This document shows positions 7,609-16,713 of a stretch of 28,904 nt of DNA, piece after piece; positions within the stretch are counted from its first letter, which is position 1; every line of letters starts with the position of its first letter. The notes beneath the pieces were generated by a model. It did not search any database, had not been told where the DNA came from, and worked only from the letters and a program-made list of their open reading frames with translations. Source of the DNA: PVC group bacterium (ex Bugula neritina AB1) (lineage in GTDB: Bacteria > GCA-001730085); the NCBI GenBank assembly GCA_001730085.1, contig MDLB01000090.1:1-28904 (forward strand). The letters run 5' to 3'. The translations under genes were made by a program, and so were the position numbers.

Positions 7609-7656
7609 ATTTAAATGCTTTTTTTTGCTTAAAAATAAATAAAGAAGCATTTAAAT
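7609..7656 (-). terminator. Possible terminator hairpin downstream of pyrC
   Basis: Perfect 12-base arms (7609-7620 and 7645-7656) flank a 24-base AT-rich loop ~75 bases after the pyrC stop codon. The sequence after it on the minus strand is T-rich but not a clean T-run. The rest of the 268-base gap between tRNA-Cys and pyrC shows no gene. Confidence 0.35.
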
Positions 7657-7730
7657 ACTTGCTTAAAGTCTATTAGCAATGCCCAATAAATTTTAGGTTC
7701 TGCTTGATAAAAAACATTTAAGATATAGGT

Positions 7731-9050
7731 TTAGCCGTTTTTTATTTTGACTTCTTTACCTTTTTTATCAGTGAAAAAGTCTCCTTCTCGAAAAACCAAG
7801 TTCCCATTAACAAATGTCATCACTGGCCAACCTTGAGTTTCCCAACCATTATAGGGGCTCCAGTTAACTTTTGTATGGAGGCTACCATTTTGAATAGTTT
7901 TAGTTTTTTTCATATCTACCAGTACGAAATCTGCATCATAATGTGGCAGAATGTAGCCTTTGTTTTCGACATTATAAATTTTAACAGGATTTTCACACAT
8001 CCATTTCACCACATCTTGAAGAGAGCAAAGGCCTTGATTAGCACGGTTCAACATGAGAGGCAATGAAGTTTCAACACCGGGCATTCCTGAAGGAGCCTTG
8101 CCATAAGGTTGATCTTTTTCTTCTAAAGTATGTGGGGCATGATCTGTAGCAATACAGTCGATAAGACCATCCTGCAAAGCTTTCCAAAGTTTTTTCCCAT
8201 GAGACTCTTCTCTTAAGGGAGGGTTCATTTGTGCTAAAGTTCCTAACTTTTTGTAAACTTCTGGAGCATGCAATAAAAAATGTTGAACGCAAACTTCTGC
8301 AGTTATCGGAGCAAGGTGCTTTGCTGTTGCTAAAATGTCTACTTCATCTCCGGTTGTCATGTGTAAAATATGCAATCGCCTTTGAAAGCGGTGAGATAAA
8401 GAGATAGCTTTTCTAGTCGCAAGAACGGCTGTTTCAACATCACGTATTTTCATATGGTCAGCAACATCTTTTGTACCTGCATATTTTTCTGTATTTTGCC
8501 TTAGTCTTTCTTCATCTTCTGCATGAACGGCGATGAGGCGTGTCCCATTTGAAAAAATCCTTTCCAAGTCAGATGAGTCGTGAACGAGCAAATCACCTGT
8601 AGATGATCCCATGAAAATCTTGATACCGCAAACATTGGAAACAGAGTTCAACTCGTCTATATTATAGGGTGTTGCTCCTATAAAAAAGTTAAAGTTGACT
8701 AAGGACTTTTCTTTAGCGAGATCTTTTTTAGCTTTGATTGCTTCGGCATTGATTGTTGCAGGCGATGTGTTTGGCATTTCAAAAAAACTGGTTACACCTC
8801 CAGAAGCTGCTGCCTTAGAACCTGTTTCAAGGTCCTCTTTCCAAGTCATCCCCGGTTCACGGAAATGAACTTGAGGATCTAAAACCCCAGGTATCAGATG
8901 TAGTCCCCTAGCATCAATTTCTTCTCCAGCTGTGTGAGAAATAGAAGGTTCTATTTTTTCGAACTTATTGTTTCGGATCAAGACATCAGCGACAAAAGAG
9001 TCTTTTGACGAAACAACCGTAGCTTGTCTAATGATCAAAGATTTTGACAT
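7731..9050 (-). CDS. pyrC: Dihydroorotase, class I (QVH variant)
   Basis: Dihydroorotase closes N-carbamoyl-L-aspartate to dihydroorotate in cytosolic de novo pyrimidine synthesis. The 439-residue protein shows the class I amidohydrolase layout: metal-site strand GVLDPQVHFREPG, GGVTSFFEMPNTSP, GIKIFMGSSTG, AVHAEDEERLR, LHILHMTTGDE, catalytic TDHAPHT and GMPGVETSLPLML. The usual first metal-binding histidine of HxH is glutamine (QVH). I recall this as common in an alphaproteobacterial subfamily, so loss of function should not be assumed. An AAGGAG site lies 10 bases before the ATG, inside the end of rlmB (4-base gap), so the two genes are probably one transcript with coupled translation. No other pyr gene is present in the window. 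Confidence 0.88.
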   Translation of the reverse strand: MSKSLIIRQATVVSSKDSFVADVLIRNNKFEKIEPSISHTAGEEIDARGLHLIPGVLDPQVHFREPGMTWKEDLETGSKAAASGGVTSFFEMPNTSPATINAEAIKAKKDLAKEKSLVNFNFFIGATPYNIDELNSVSNVCGIKIFMGSSTGDLLVHDSSDLERIFSNGTRLIAVHAEDEERLRQNTEKYAGTKDVADHMKIRDVETAVLATRKAISLSHRFQRRLHILHMTTGDEVDILATAKHLAPITAEVCVQHFLLHAPEVYKKLGTLAQMNPPLREESHGKKLWKALQDGLIDCIATDHAPHTLEEKDQPYGKAPSGMPGVETSLPLMLNRANQGLCSLQDVVKWMCENPVKIYNVENKGYILPHYDADFVLVDMKKTKTIQNGSLHTKVNWSPYNGWETQGWPVMTFVNGNLVFREGDFFTDKKGKEVKIKNG

Positions 9051-9054
9051 ATCG

Positions 9055-9777
9055 TTATTTCTCCTTTATCTGTTTCTGTTTGATGCTTTCGTAAGCGAGG
9101 ATGGCAGTTGCATTGGATACATTGAAAGATAAGTTGGCGCCATTCATAGGGATTGTTATCAAAAAATCCAAATATTTTTTGATAGCAGGTCCTAGCCCCC
9201 CCCCTTCTGAACCTAAAGCAATAGCCAAAGGGAAAGGAAGATCTATCGAGTTGAGAGACTCTCCTTGTTCGATAACGGTTCCACAAGTCCAGTAGCCTTT
9301 TTGTTTGATTTTGATAAAAGTATTGATCATGTTGTGGACAAGGACAACTTGGACGTGGTTTTCGGCTCCCGAAGCCACATGTAAAACAGTTTGATTAACG
9401 GCACAAGAGCGCTGTTTAGTAACACATAGAACGATGTTACCGAAGCAGGCTAAAGTTCGCATAATATTGCCTAAGTTTTGAGGGTCTTGGACTTGATCTA
9501 AAAAAATCAAAATCGGTAAGTTTTTTGATTCTAAAATCTTATCCAAACAGGCGTATTCGAAGCCTTCAACTTTTGCAACAATACCTTGATGTTTTTTTCC
9601 TGGTACATACTTTCCGACATCTTTGTCGGCACAAATATGATAAAAAATATTATGGGTATTTAATAAATGTAAAATGTCTTTGGTGTCAAACTGCTTACGC
9701 ACCCAAACCTCTTGAATTGATTTAGGGTTTTGGAGAAGTCTTTCTCTAACTGAGTTTTTTCCATATAAATAAAGCAC
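9055..9777 (-). CDS. rlmB: RlmB/TrmH-family 23S rRNA 2'-O-methyltransferase
   Basis: The family uses S-adenosylmethionine to methylate a ribose 2'-OH; RlmB acts on G2251 of 23S rRNA. The 240-residue protein has an N-terminal substrate-binding domain starting LYGKNSVRE, then the SPOUT knot motifs DQVQDPQNLGNIMRT (motif 1, with the conserved Asn and Arg), ALGSEGGGL (motif 2) and IPMNGANLSFNVSNATAIL (motif 3, usually SLNVSVA, here SFNVSNA). The start is GTG at 9775-9777 with no clear Shine-Dalgarno site. Length and family start (LYGxNxVxE) support it. It is the first gene of a probable rlmB-pyrC unit. The exact RNA target is inferred from the family. Confidence 0.85.
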   Translation of the reverse strand: MLYLYGKNSVRERLLQNPKSIQEVWVRKQFDTKDILHLLNTHNIFYHICADKDVGKYVPGKKHQGIVAKVEGFEYACLDKILESKNLPILIFLDQVQDPQNLGNIMRTLACFGNIVLCVTKQRSCAVNQTVLHVASGAENHVQVVLVHNMINTFIKIKQKGYWTCGTVIEQGESLNSIDLPFPLAIALGSEGGGLGPAIKKYLDFLITIPMNGANLSFNVSNATAILAYESIKQKQIKEK

Positions 9778-9849
9778 GATAATAAATTCTCATATTTCTG
9801 CTAATAAAGTTTACGGTGTTTTTACAACAAGTTTTTTTCATTTTGTATC

Positions 9850-9885
9850 TAAAGAGGAGGGTCGTTTGAAATATCCTCCTCTTTA
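9850..9885. terminator. GC-richer hairpin between ilvD and rlmB
   Basis: Eleven-base arms (9850-9860 and 9875-9885, core AAAGAGGAGG) pair perfectly over a 14-base loop, 30 bases after the ilvD stop. No T-run follows on the minus strand, so it is terminator-like rather than a textbook terminator. Confidence 0.45.
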
Positions 9886-9914
9886 TAATATTTCGGACTT
9901 GCTCTCGAGGGGTT

Positions 9915-11597
9915 TTAAAAACTGTCGGTAACCGCCCCTTTAGAAGCACTACTCACAAGTTTCGCATATTTTGCCAATATACCTCTTTCGGCTAAGGTTT
10001 TAGGTTTGACCCACTTTGACATACGTTGTTCAATTTCGGAGTCAGAAATATCAAGGGTAATAGTTTTGGCCTTTGCGTCAATGATAATCTTATCACCGTT
10101 TTCAACGATGGCTAAAAGTCCGCCTTCGAAAGCTTCTGGTGTGATGTGCCCTACGACAAAGCCATGTGTGCCTCCAGAAAACCTTCCATCGGTCAAAAGA
10201 GCAACATCTTGGCCAAGGCCCTTCCCTATTATAGCGGAAGTTGGAGAAAGCATTTCGGGCATGCCTGGGCCTCCTTTTGGACCAGCATAGCGTATCACAA
10301 CAACATCTCCAGAGACTACTTCGCCATTCAAGATAGAGGATAGACAACTTTCCTCTGAGTCAAATACACGTGCTGTACCTGTAAAAGAAAGACCTTCTTT
10401 GCCTGATATTTTTGCAACAGAACCTTCTGAAGCCAAATTTCCATAACAGATTACAAGGTGACTATCTTTTTTGATGGGGTCGTTGATTGGGCGAATAATG
10501 TCTTGACCCTTAGGATAATGCGATGCACTTTCCAAGTTTTCAGCCAAGGTTTTTCCTGTGACAGTTAAACAATCACCGTGCAAGTAACCTTCCTCGTATA
10601 ACATTTTCATTAAGGGTTGAACCCCTCCGATCGCTACGAGATCTTGTGTATGATATTTACCACTGGGTTTTAAATCTGCCAAAACGGGAACATTTTTGCC
10701 GATACGTTCAAAGTCTTTTAAGGTTAAATCAACATTTGCAGCATGAGCCATCCCTAGTAGGTGTAGAACCGCATTGGTAGAACCTCCAAGAGTTATCACA
10801 ACGGTGATAGCATTTTCAAAAGCTTTTTTTGTCATGATGTCTCTAGGACAAATGTTTTTTTCAATAAGGTTTAAAAGGTGAGATCCAGCCTCAAAGGAGT
10901 CTGACTTTTTCTCTTCGGATACAGCAGCTTGTCCTGAGCTGTTTGGCAAACTCATCCCGAGTGCTTCAATGGCAGAGGCCATTGTATTAGCGGTATACAT
11001 ACCTCCACACGAGCCTGGACCTGGTATGGAGCTTTTTTCGATTTCTAAAAGCTCTGACTCTCCTATTTTATCATTTGCGTATGAGCCTACTGCCTCAAAA
11101 ACAGAAACAATATCAACATTTTTATTCTGATATTTTCCAGCAAGGATTGTCCCGCCGTAAACAAATATAGATGGGCGGTTCATACGAGCCATAGCTATAA
11201 CACAGCCAGGCATATTTTTATCACACCCTCCGATAGCGACAAAACCATCAAAACCTTGGGCTTCAATGACCGTTTCAATAGAATCTGCAATAACCTCACG
11301 AGAGACTAGAGAGTATCTCATCCCTTTTTTTCCCATAGAAATTCCATCAGAAACGGTTATTGTATTAAAAATGACACCTTTTCCTCCGGCTTCATTAACT
11401 CCTTTTTCAGTCTCTTTCGCTAAGTCATTAATATGAACATTACAAGGAGTTACGTGACTTCCAGTTGAAGCAACGCCAACGATTGGTTTTTTAAAATCTT
11501 CAGTTGTGAAACCTACGGCACGCAACATGGATCTGGCTGGGGCTCGTTGATAACCATCAACAATTTCTTTAGAAAAAGGTCTTTTTTTAGATGACAT
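9915..11597 (-). CDS. ilvD: Dihydroxy-acid dehydratase
   Basis: IlvD removes water from dihydroxyisovalerate and dihydroxymethylvalerate in valine, isoleucine and pantothenate precursor synthesis, using an Fe-S cluster and Mg2+. The 560-residue length is normal. Visible family blocks are HVTPCNVH (Cys52), GGCDKNMPG and [15 protein letters not shown] with the three cluster cysteines, TVSDGISMG and [10 protein letters not shown], [16 protein letters not shown] [12 protein letters not shown], and [13 protein letters not shown] with the catalytic serine region. The ATG has an AGGAGA site 9 bases upstream. It stands alone here: no ilvB, ilvC or ilvE is nearby. Confidence 0.95.
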   Translation of the reverse strand: MSSKKRPFSKEIVDGYQRAPARSMLRAVGFTTEDFKKPIVGVASTGSHVTPCNVHINDLAKETEKGVNEAGGKGVIFNTITVSDGISMGKKGMRYSLVSREVIADSIETVIEAQGFDGFVAIGGCDKNMPGCVIAMARMNRPSIFVYGGTILAGKYQNKNVDIVSVFEAVGSYANDKIGESELLEIEKSSIPGPGSCGGMYTANTMASAIEALGMSLPNSSGQAAVSEEKKSDSFEAGSHLLNLIEKNICPRDIMTKKAFENAITVVITLGGSTNAVLHLLGMAHAANVDLTLKDFERIGKNVPVLADLKPSGKYHTQDLVAIGGVQPLMKMLYEEGYLHGDCLTVTGKTLAENLESASHYPKGQDIIRPINDPIKKDSHLVICYGNLASEGSVAKISGKEGLSFTGTARVFDSEESCLSSILNGEVVSGDVVVIRYAGPKGGPGMPEMLSPTSAIIGKGLGQDVALLTDGRFSGGTHGFVVGHITPEAFEGGLLAIVENGDKIIIDAKAKTITLDISDSEIEQRMSKWVKPKTLAERGILAKYAKLVSSASKGAVTDSF

Positions 11598-11849
11598 GAA
11601 TGATAAATCTCCTATTAAAAATATTTTTAAGTCTAAGATAGATATTCCAAAGTGAAAATCTATACTTATGAAGAACAGTGAAGTTTTTCCAAAATACTTT
11701 GTAGCTAAATGAAGCGGGAGAAACTTTGTAAAAGTTTAATCCTTGTATTCGATTTTATCAGAAACATTTTTCATTTTCTACTTATAGATGCTATCTTTTA
11801 AGTTTTCTTCAGATAGAGTGTGAAGGATCTCTTGTATTTAGCACCGCCT

Positions 11850-12656
11850 CTAAGCCTTAAGAACTTTTATAAAGTGAGATAGCTTTTGCGCTGGGTCATT
11901 AGTACTCATTAGGGCAGACCCCACTAAAGCTCCGTCGAATTGAGAGTCGTGGACTTTTTTAAAATCGTCGACTGTTTCTAATCCACTTTCGGCTATTAAA
12001 ATGAGATTCTTTATAGGAGGAATGCTTTTTTTTATTTCAAAACATTGATTCACATCAACAGCTAGTGTATCTAAGTTTCGATTATTAATACCTAGGACTT
12101 CAATACCTTCTAAATCTTCAATCATAGCCAATTCATCAATGCCGTGGATTTCAACCAAAACATCTAAATCTAAAGACTTTGCTAAGCCATGAAGGTGTTG
12201 AAGCTGTTCAAAAGATAGCAACTTTACTATCAAAAGGATAGCACTAGCGCCGAATGTTTTGGCTTGATAGACTTGGTAGTCATCGATGAAGAAATCTTTT
12301 TGTAAGCAAGGGAGTTTGACAGATTTAGAAGCCTTTTTTAAGTGTTCAAAATCACCTTTAAAGTGATCTTTATCTGTTAATATCGAGATAGCTTTTGCGC
12401 CGCTTTTTTCATAGCCAAGAGCTATTTTAGAAGGGTCAAATGTTGAAGAAACTAGAAGACCGCGTGATGGAGAGGCTTGCTTAACTTCTGCAATGATAGA
12501 TAATGATTTATCTTCTCTTAATGATTCTGAAAAACTTTTTTTTAAAAGAGGCGGAGATGATGCACAGATTTCTTTAAGCTCAGTTATATTTTGCTTAGAT
12601 GAATGATACTTGATCTCTTCTTCTTTGATGTTCTTGATTTTTTTAAGGAAAGACAT
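11850..12656 (-). CDS. trpC: Indole-3-glycerol phosphate synthase
   Basis: TrpC converts carboxyphenylamino-deoxyribulose phosphate to indole-3-glycerol phosphate in tryptophan synthesis. The 268-residue protein is a stand-alone TIM barrel with the expected blocks: IIAEVKQASPSRGLL with the catalytic Lys, AISILTDKDHFKGDFEHL, LPCLQKDFFIDDYQVYQA with the second Lys, VLVEIHG, EVLGINNRNLDT, LIAESGLET and GALVGSALM. It is not fused to TrpF, unlike the enterobacterial form. A GGGAG site lies just before the ATG, and the gene follows trpD by 18 bases, last in the trpE-G-D-C unit. Confidence 0.95.
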   Translation of the reverse strand: MSFLKKIKNIKEEEIKYHSSKQNITELKEICASSPPLLKKSFSESLREDKSLSIIAEVKQASPSRGLLVSSTFDPSKIALGYEKSGAKAISILTDKDHFKGDFEHLKKASKSVKLPCLQKDFFIDDYQVYQAKTFGASAILLIVKLLSFEQLQHLHGLAKSLDLDVLVEIHGIDELAMIEDLEGIEVLGINNRNLDTLAVDVNQCFEIKKSIPPIKNLILIAESGLETVDDFKKVHDSQFDGALVGSALMSTNDPAQKLSHFIKVLKA

Positions 12657-12674
12657 TTTGATCTCCCAAAAAGG

Positions 12675-13685
12675 TTAAAGTGATGATAATCTTTGCAACT
12701 TTTCTAAAGCAGCCCCAGAGTCAATGGAAGCACGAGCTAAAGAAAGACCTTCTTTTATAGAGGAGGCCTTCCCTCCTACATAAATAGCAGCTGCCGCATT
12801 TAAGCAAACCACATCTCTTTGAGCACCTTGTTCGCCAGAAAGGATTTTTTTTGCTATGAGGGCATTTTCTTGAGGGTCGGCTCCTTTAAGGTCATCCATA
12901 GAGCACAAATCTAAACCCAAAGATTGTGGTTTAAATGTGTATTCTTTTATATCTCCATTGGGAAAAAGTTCAAGGATATCAGTAGGTCCTGTTAAGGATA
13001 GTTCATCTAAACCATCGTGTCCATGCATTAAGATAATATGATGGGAGCCTAACTTTTTTAAAACACTGCCTAAAGGTTTGAGCCATTTTTTATCAAAGAC
13101 GCCGATCACTTGTCGCTTAACATTGGCGGGATTACACAAAGGACCTATGAGGTTGAAAAGTGTTCTAAAGTTTAACTCTTGGCGGATATGAGAGATGTTT
13201 TTTGCAGCAGGGTGAAATGTGGGGGCAAAAAGGAAGGCAATCCCATGAGTGTCCAAGTTTTGTAAAGACTCTTCGGCTGAAAGATTTATAGGAACACCAA
13301 GTTTTTGAATCACATCACTGCTACCACTTTTGCTTGAAATAGATTTATTGCCGTGTTTAGCAACAGTAACACCCGCACCTGCGATAACGAAGGAACTCAC
13401 CGTTGAAATGTTAAATGTTCCAGATGAGTCACCACCAGTTCCACAATTGTCGATAAGGTGAGAGGAAATTTTTGGTTGTATGGATAGCATATTAGAACGC
13501 ATGACTTGGACAAAGCCAACTATCTCCTCTTCAGCTAAATCTTTCATAGAAAGAGAGGTCAAAAAAGCGACGATTTGAAGGGGATTTTCTTTCCCGCTGA
13601 TAAGGATAGATATCGCTTCTTTGGCTTCATCTTGAGTGAGGTTGTCTTTGTTTAAAATTTTACGAATAAAAGGCTTCAGCGTCAT
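12675..13685 (-). CDS. trpD: Anthranilate phosphoribosyltransferase
   Basis: TrpD joins anthranilate to PRPP. The 336-residue protein shows the family core: GTGGDSSGTFNISTVSSFV (PRPP glycine-rich loop), VAKHGNKSISSKSGSSDV, FAPTFHPA, RTLFNLIGPLCNPA and GHDGLDELS. The ATG lies inside the 3' end of trpG (26-base overlap), with GAGGA 10 bases before it, so translation is probably coupled to trpG. Length is normal and no key motif is missing. Confidence 0.95.
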   Translation of the reverse strand: MTLKPFIRKILNKDNLTQDEAKEAISILISGKENPLQIVAFLTSLSMKDLAEEEIVGFVQVMRSNMLSIQPKISSHLIDNCGTGGDSSGTFNISTVSSFVIAGAGVTVAKHGNKSISSKSGSSDVIQKLGVPINLSAEESLQNLDTHGIAFLFAPTFHPAAKNISHIRQELNFRTLFNLIGPLCNPANVKRQVIGVFDKKWLKPLGSVLKKLGSHHIILMHGHDGLDELSLTGPTDILELFPNGDIKEYTFKPQSLGLDLCSMDDLKGADPQENALIAKKILSGEQGAQRDVVCLNAAAAIYVGGKASSIKEGLSLARASIDSGAALEKLQRLSSL

Positions 13686-14244
13686 TTAAAAAATTCCTCA
13701 AAATATTTATGCCATCCGGGGTCATGATGGATTCAGGATGAAATTGTACCCCATGCAAGGGATAGGTCTTATGTTGTATAGCCATGATTTCATTATCATC
13801 TATAGATGTCGCTGTTATATTAAAATCATCAGAAACACTTTTTTGATCTAGCACTAAAGAGTGATAACGCATGACTTTTAAAGGGTTTTTCATACCTTTA
13901 AATACCCCGTCACTGTTATGAGATATCATCGAGGTTTTTCCATGCATAATATTTTTGGCACGACGCACCTCTGTCCCAAAGGCGTATCCGATGCTTTGGT
14001 GCCCCAAACAAACCCCCAAAATAGGGATATCTTTATAAAATGTTTTAATGGTAGAAACAGAAATTCCTGCCTCTAGAGGGCTACATGGTCCCGGAGAAAT
14101 CAAGATCGAACGAGGGTTAAGTTTTTCGATATCTTTTAATGATAGCTTATCATTGCGGATGATTTCCACATTTTGATCCAGCATAAAAAGATATTGATAT
14201 ATGTTATATACAAAAGAGTCGTAGTTATCAATTATTAGTATCAT
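13660..14244 (-). CDS. trpG: Anthranilate synthase glutamine amidotransferase subunit
   Basis: This class I glutamine amidotransferase supplies ammonia to TrpE. In 194 residues it keeps the whole catalytic set: IDNYDSFVYNIYQY at the start, PGPCSP, the nucleophile loop ILGVCLGHQSIGYAFG (Cys79), and VQFHPESI (His169, Glu171). It may also serve PabB if folate genes exist elsewhere, since many bacteria share this subunit. It follows trpE by 21 bases and overlaps trpD by 26. Confidence 0.95.
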   Translation of the reverse strand: MILIIDNYDSFVYNIYQYLFMLDQNVEIIRNDKLSLKDIEKLNPRSILISPGPCSPLEAGISVSTIKTFYKDIPILGVCLGHQSIGYAFGTEVRRAKNIMHGKTSMISHNSDGVFKGMKNPLKVMRYHSLVLDQKSVSDDFNITATSIDDNEIMAIQHKTYPLHGVQFHPESIMTPDGINILRNFLNDAEAFYS

Positions 14245-14265
14245 GTTTAGCCGTCTTTTTTTTAT

Positions 14266-15801
14266 TCACAAAGAAGTTTCGGTTAACTGTATGGCCTTTA
14301 TGAGGGCCATAGCTTTGTTAAGAGATTCTTGGTATTCTAATTCAGAGTCAGAGTCTGCGACAATCCCTGCTCCCGCTTGTACATAAACTTTACCATTTTT
14401 ATATAGCATAGATCGAATCGTTATACATGTATCCATTTGATTGTCAAAACCAAAATAGCCACAAAGGCCTCCATAAGTTAATCTTTGTGTAGGCTCTAGC
14501 TCGTCAATTATTTCCATCGCACGTATTTTAGGTGCACCGGAAAGTGTCCCTGCGGGGAATGTCGCTAAAACAACATCAAATGCATCTAAAATATCTAATA
14601 TCTCTCCTTGAACTTCCGAGACTATATGCATAACATGGGAGTATTTTTCAATGGACATAAATTCTGAAACTTTTACCGACCTAGGCTTTGCTATTTTGCC
14701 GATATCGTTTCGTGCTAGATCAACAAGCATAAGATGCTCAGCCTGTTCTTTGGGGTCTTTCAGGAGGTCTTGGACTAAAGCGTCGTCTTCGGCTTTAGTT
14801 TTACCTCTTTTACGTGTTCCAGCAATGGGTTTTGTTGTTACAGTTCCTTTTTTGCAATGAACCATTGTTTCTGGGGATGTCCCTGTGAGAACAAAGTCTT
14901 TGTGTTTAAAGTAAAACATATAAGGAGAGGGATTAGATTCTCGCAAAAGGGTATAGATATCTAAAGGTTCAGAAGATGTTTGTATTCCAAACCTTTGAGA
15001 CAGAACAACTTGTAAAATATCACCATTCATAATATATTCTTTGGCTAAGTCAACAGCTTTCTTGAAATCTTCTTTAGGGAAGTTAGAAATCTTTGAAAAA
15101 TCCTCAAGTTCGTTTCCCCCTTTTTTTTCAAAAGAAGAGGTTGTTTTTTTTTGCTTTGTCGGCTCTTCATTATAAATGGAAGAAAAATCTTTGAAATGAT
15201 TTTCAATTTTCTCACATTTTTCATCATATAGATCTAACAAAGTTTTTGTGGATCTGTCATCTCCTAGACTCACAGGTTCAACTAGGTATAGAGTGGGATT
15301 TAGGTGATCAAAAATAATCATGGTTCCTGTGACCATTAAAAAAATATCAGGGACCTGTAAATCATTTTTAACAGTTAGAGGGATATCCTCGATAACGCGA
15401 ATAACGTCATAACCGATATATCCAACAGAGCCTCCCATGAAGGGTGCGATAGTTTTAGCTGAAGGTATTGGCTTGAATTGAGATAAATAAGATCTAACCT
15501 TGGGGAAAGGGTTTCGACACTGTTCATGAAAAATATTTTTTTGATTGTCTTCGATATTTAAAATACTATCTTTAAAGGTTATGGTGGCTTGTGTATCGAT
15601 CCCTAAAAAAGTGTATCGCCCCTTCTCTGTTTCATGGTCGACACTTTCTAGAAGGAATGCTGTTTCAGATTTTTTCTGAAGAGATCGAAAAAGAGAAATA
15701 GGAGAAATTGAAGGGGTGTGGACAGCACCGTATATCCAGAGTAGGTTCCCACTGCCATTTTCAGCATTTTTGATAAAAATATCTCGATCAAGATATTGCA
15801 T
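14266..15801 (-). CDS. trpE: Anthranilate synthase component I
   Basis: TrpE makes anthranilate from chorismate with ammonia from TrpG. The 511-residue protein has an N-terminal regulatory half with AFLLESVDHE..RYTFLG; LLES is the usual tryptophan feedback motif, so end-product inhibition is likely. It has the full chorismate-binding half: GDILQVVLSQRF, NPSPYMFYF, GTSPETMV, PIAGTRKRG, LMLVDLARNDIG, SEVQGEI, FPAGTLSGAPKIRAMEII, YGGLCGYFGF and QAGAGIVADSD. A linker rich in Lys and Ser (~205-235) lies between the halves. AGGA precedes the ATG by 10 bases. First gene of the operon. No leader peptide or attenuator is visible in the short upstream gap. Confidence 0.95.
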   Translation of the reverse strand: MQYLDRDIFIKNAENGSGNLLWIYGAVHTPSISPISLFRSLQKKSETAFLLESVDHETEKGRYTFLGIDTQATITFKDSILNIEDNQKNIFHEQCRNPFPKVRSYLSQFKPIPSAKTIAPFMGGSVGYIGYDVIRVIEDIPLTVKNDLQVPDIFLMVTGTMIIFDHLNPTLYLVEPVSLGDDRSTKTLLDLYDEKCEKIENHFKDFSSIYNEEPTKQKKTTSSFEKKGGNELEDFSKISNFPKEDFKKAVDLAKEYIMNGDILQVVLSQRFGIQTSSEPLDIYTLLRESNPSPYMFYFKHKDFVLTGTSPETMVHCKKGTVTTKPIAGTRKRGKTKAEDDALVQDLLKDPKEQAEHLMLVDLARNDIGKIAKPRSVKVSEFMSIEKYSHVMHIVSEVQGEILDILDAFDVVLATFPAGTLSGAPKIRAMEIIDELEPTQRLTYGGLCGYFGFDNQMDTCITIRSMLYKNGKVYVQAGAGIVADSDSELEYQESLNKAMALIKAIQLTETSL

Positions 15802-15837
15802 ATGATTATAATCCTATTCTTAACCTGAAAAAAAATA

Positions 15838-15866
15838 ATCATATCATGAAGTGAAGATCGCCGCAA
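15838..15866 (-). promoter_or_regulatory. Probable trp operon promoter
   Basis: On the minus strand a -35-like TTGCGG (15861-15866) is followed after 17 bases by TATGAT (15838-15843), with TG two bases upstream (extended -10). Transcription would begin ~30 bases before the trpE ATG. An 8-base inverted repeat (15802-15809 with 15835-15842) spans the presumed start and could be an operator. Prediction by eye only. Confidence 0.4.
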
Positions 15867-15914
15867 AAAGTGATATCCTTGGAGATGTTTTTTATCTTAA
15901 CGAGGAGGTTTAAT

Positions 15915-16598
15915 ATGTGGATCGAAAAATTAGAAAAGTTGATAGATGTTGTTGCAACTCTGCGAGGCCCTGGAGGGTGTGCGTGGGATAAAAAACAAAC
16001 CCATGATTCTGTTAAAATATATTTGCTAGAGGAAGCATATGAGTTCATAGATGCTATTGAAAAAAATGATTTAGATAATATGAAGGAAGAGCTGGGAGAC
16101 TTGCTTTTTCAAATACTTTTTCACTGTCAAATGGGTCAAGAGAAGAAAAACTTCACCTTTGAAGAAGTTGTAGAAGATATTACAGAGAAAATGATTTCAA
16201 GACATCCCCACGTTTTTGAAGACGAAAAGACTGATGATATTGAGCTAATTCTAAAAAGATGGGAAGAAATAAAGAGTAATGAAAAAAATAAAAAAGATAG
16301 AACGTCTCCTTTTGAAAATATTCCTCAAAGCATGCCCGCTCTTTCCCAAGCGACAAAAGTTCTTCGCAAAGCTTTTAAAGAAAAATGTTTAGAGAAAAAG
16401 ACAGAGGAAACTATTTTAGAAAATATCCAAAAAATATCTTTAGAAAATCAATCAGTTCTTTCAAAAGAAGATAAGGAAAAACAAATAGCTGAGATATTAT
16501 TTAATTGCGCTGAATTAGCTGAAAGAGAATCTTTGGATCCGGAGAAAATCCTTCGTGATTTTCTAAAAAATAATGTGAAAAAATGGACATCAAAATGA
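15915..16598 (+). CDS. mazG: MazG nucleoside triphosphate pyrophosphohydrolase
   Basis: MazG splits NTPs and dNTPs to the monophosphate and PPi, in house-cleaning of the nucleotide pool. The 227-residue protein has RGPGGCAWDKKQTHDS, the metal-binding EExxE-type EEAYEFIDAI, EELGDLLFQILFH, HPHVFED and a weakly conserved C-terminal MazG half. I start it at ATG 15915: GAGGAGG lies 6 bases before it and MWIEKLEKLIDVVATLR is the usual family opening. An ATG 45 bases upstream lacks a ribosome site. It is divergent from trpE. E. coli MazG (two full domains) is ~263 residues; here the C-terminal half is shortened. Confidence 0.92.
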   Translation: MWIEKLEKLIDVVATLRGPGGCAWDKKQTHDSVKIYLLEEAYEFIDAIEKNDLDNMKEELGDLLFQILFHCQMGQEKKNFTFEEVVEDITEKMISRHPHVFEDEKTDDIELILKRWEEIKSNEKNKKDRTSPFENIPQSMPALSQATKVLRKAFKEKCLEKKTEETILENIQKISLENQSVLSKEDKEKQIAEILFNCAELAERESLDPEKILRDFLKNNVKKWTSK

Positions 16599-16642
16599 AA
16601 AATATGAAGTCTCTTGTTTTTTAGAAATACGATTAAACATTT

Positions 16643-16679
16643 AAGGGTAAAGAGCTAGGCCCTTCTTTGATTTTTTTTA
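16643..16679 (+). terminator. Probable terminator after mazG
   Basis: A short stem, AAGGG (16643-16647) with CCCTT (16660-16664), is followed by CTTTGA and an 8-base T-run (16671-16678). It lies 45 bases after the mazG stop codon and before the promoter of the next gene. Confidence 0.5.
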
Positions 16680-16699
16680 GGATCTTGAAAATCAGATCC
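16680..16699. promoter_or_regulatory. Inverted repeat overlapping the -35 of the DnaA-like gene
   Basis: Perfect 6-base arms GGATCT and AGATCC are separated by 8 bases and cover the -35 box (16685-16690) and part of the spacer. It may be an operator for a dimeric regulator. It could also be a chance palindrome or part of the upstream terminator region. Confidence 0.35.
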
Positions 16700-16713
16700 A
16701 GCTTTGATATAAT
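16685..16713 (+). promoter_or_regulatory. Sigma-70-type promoter of the DnaA-like gene
   Basis: TTGAAA (16685-16690), a 17-base spacer and a perfect TATAAT (16708-16713). The expected start near 16720 leaves a ~50-base leader before the ATG at 16773. Confidence 0.7.

Noticed and set aside
10006-10347. Frames of 65-94 codons inside ilvD on either strand
   Set aside because: ilvD is conserved through this stretch, so the frames arise from its codon pattern.
15802-15914. Tryptophan leader peptide and attenuator upstream of trpE
   Set aside because: The gap to the divergent mazG is only ~110 bases. It has no short frame with Trp codons and no terminator/antiterminator pair.
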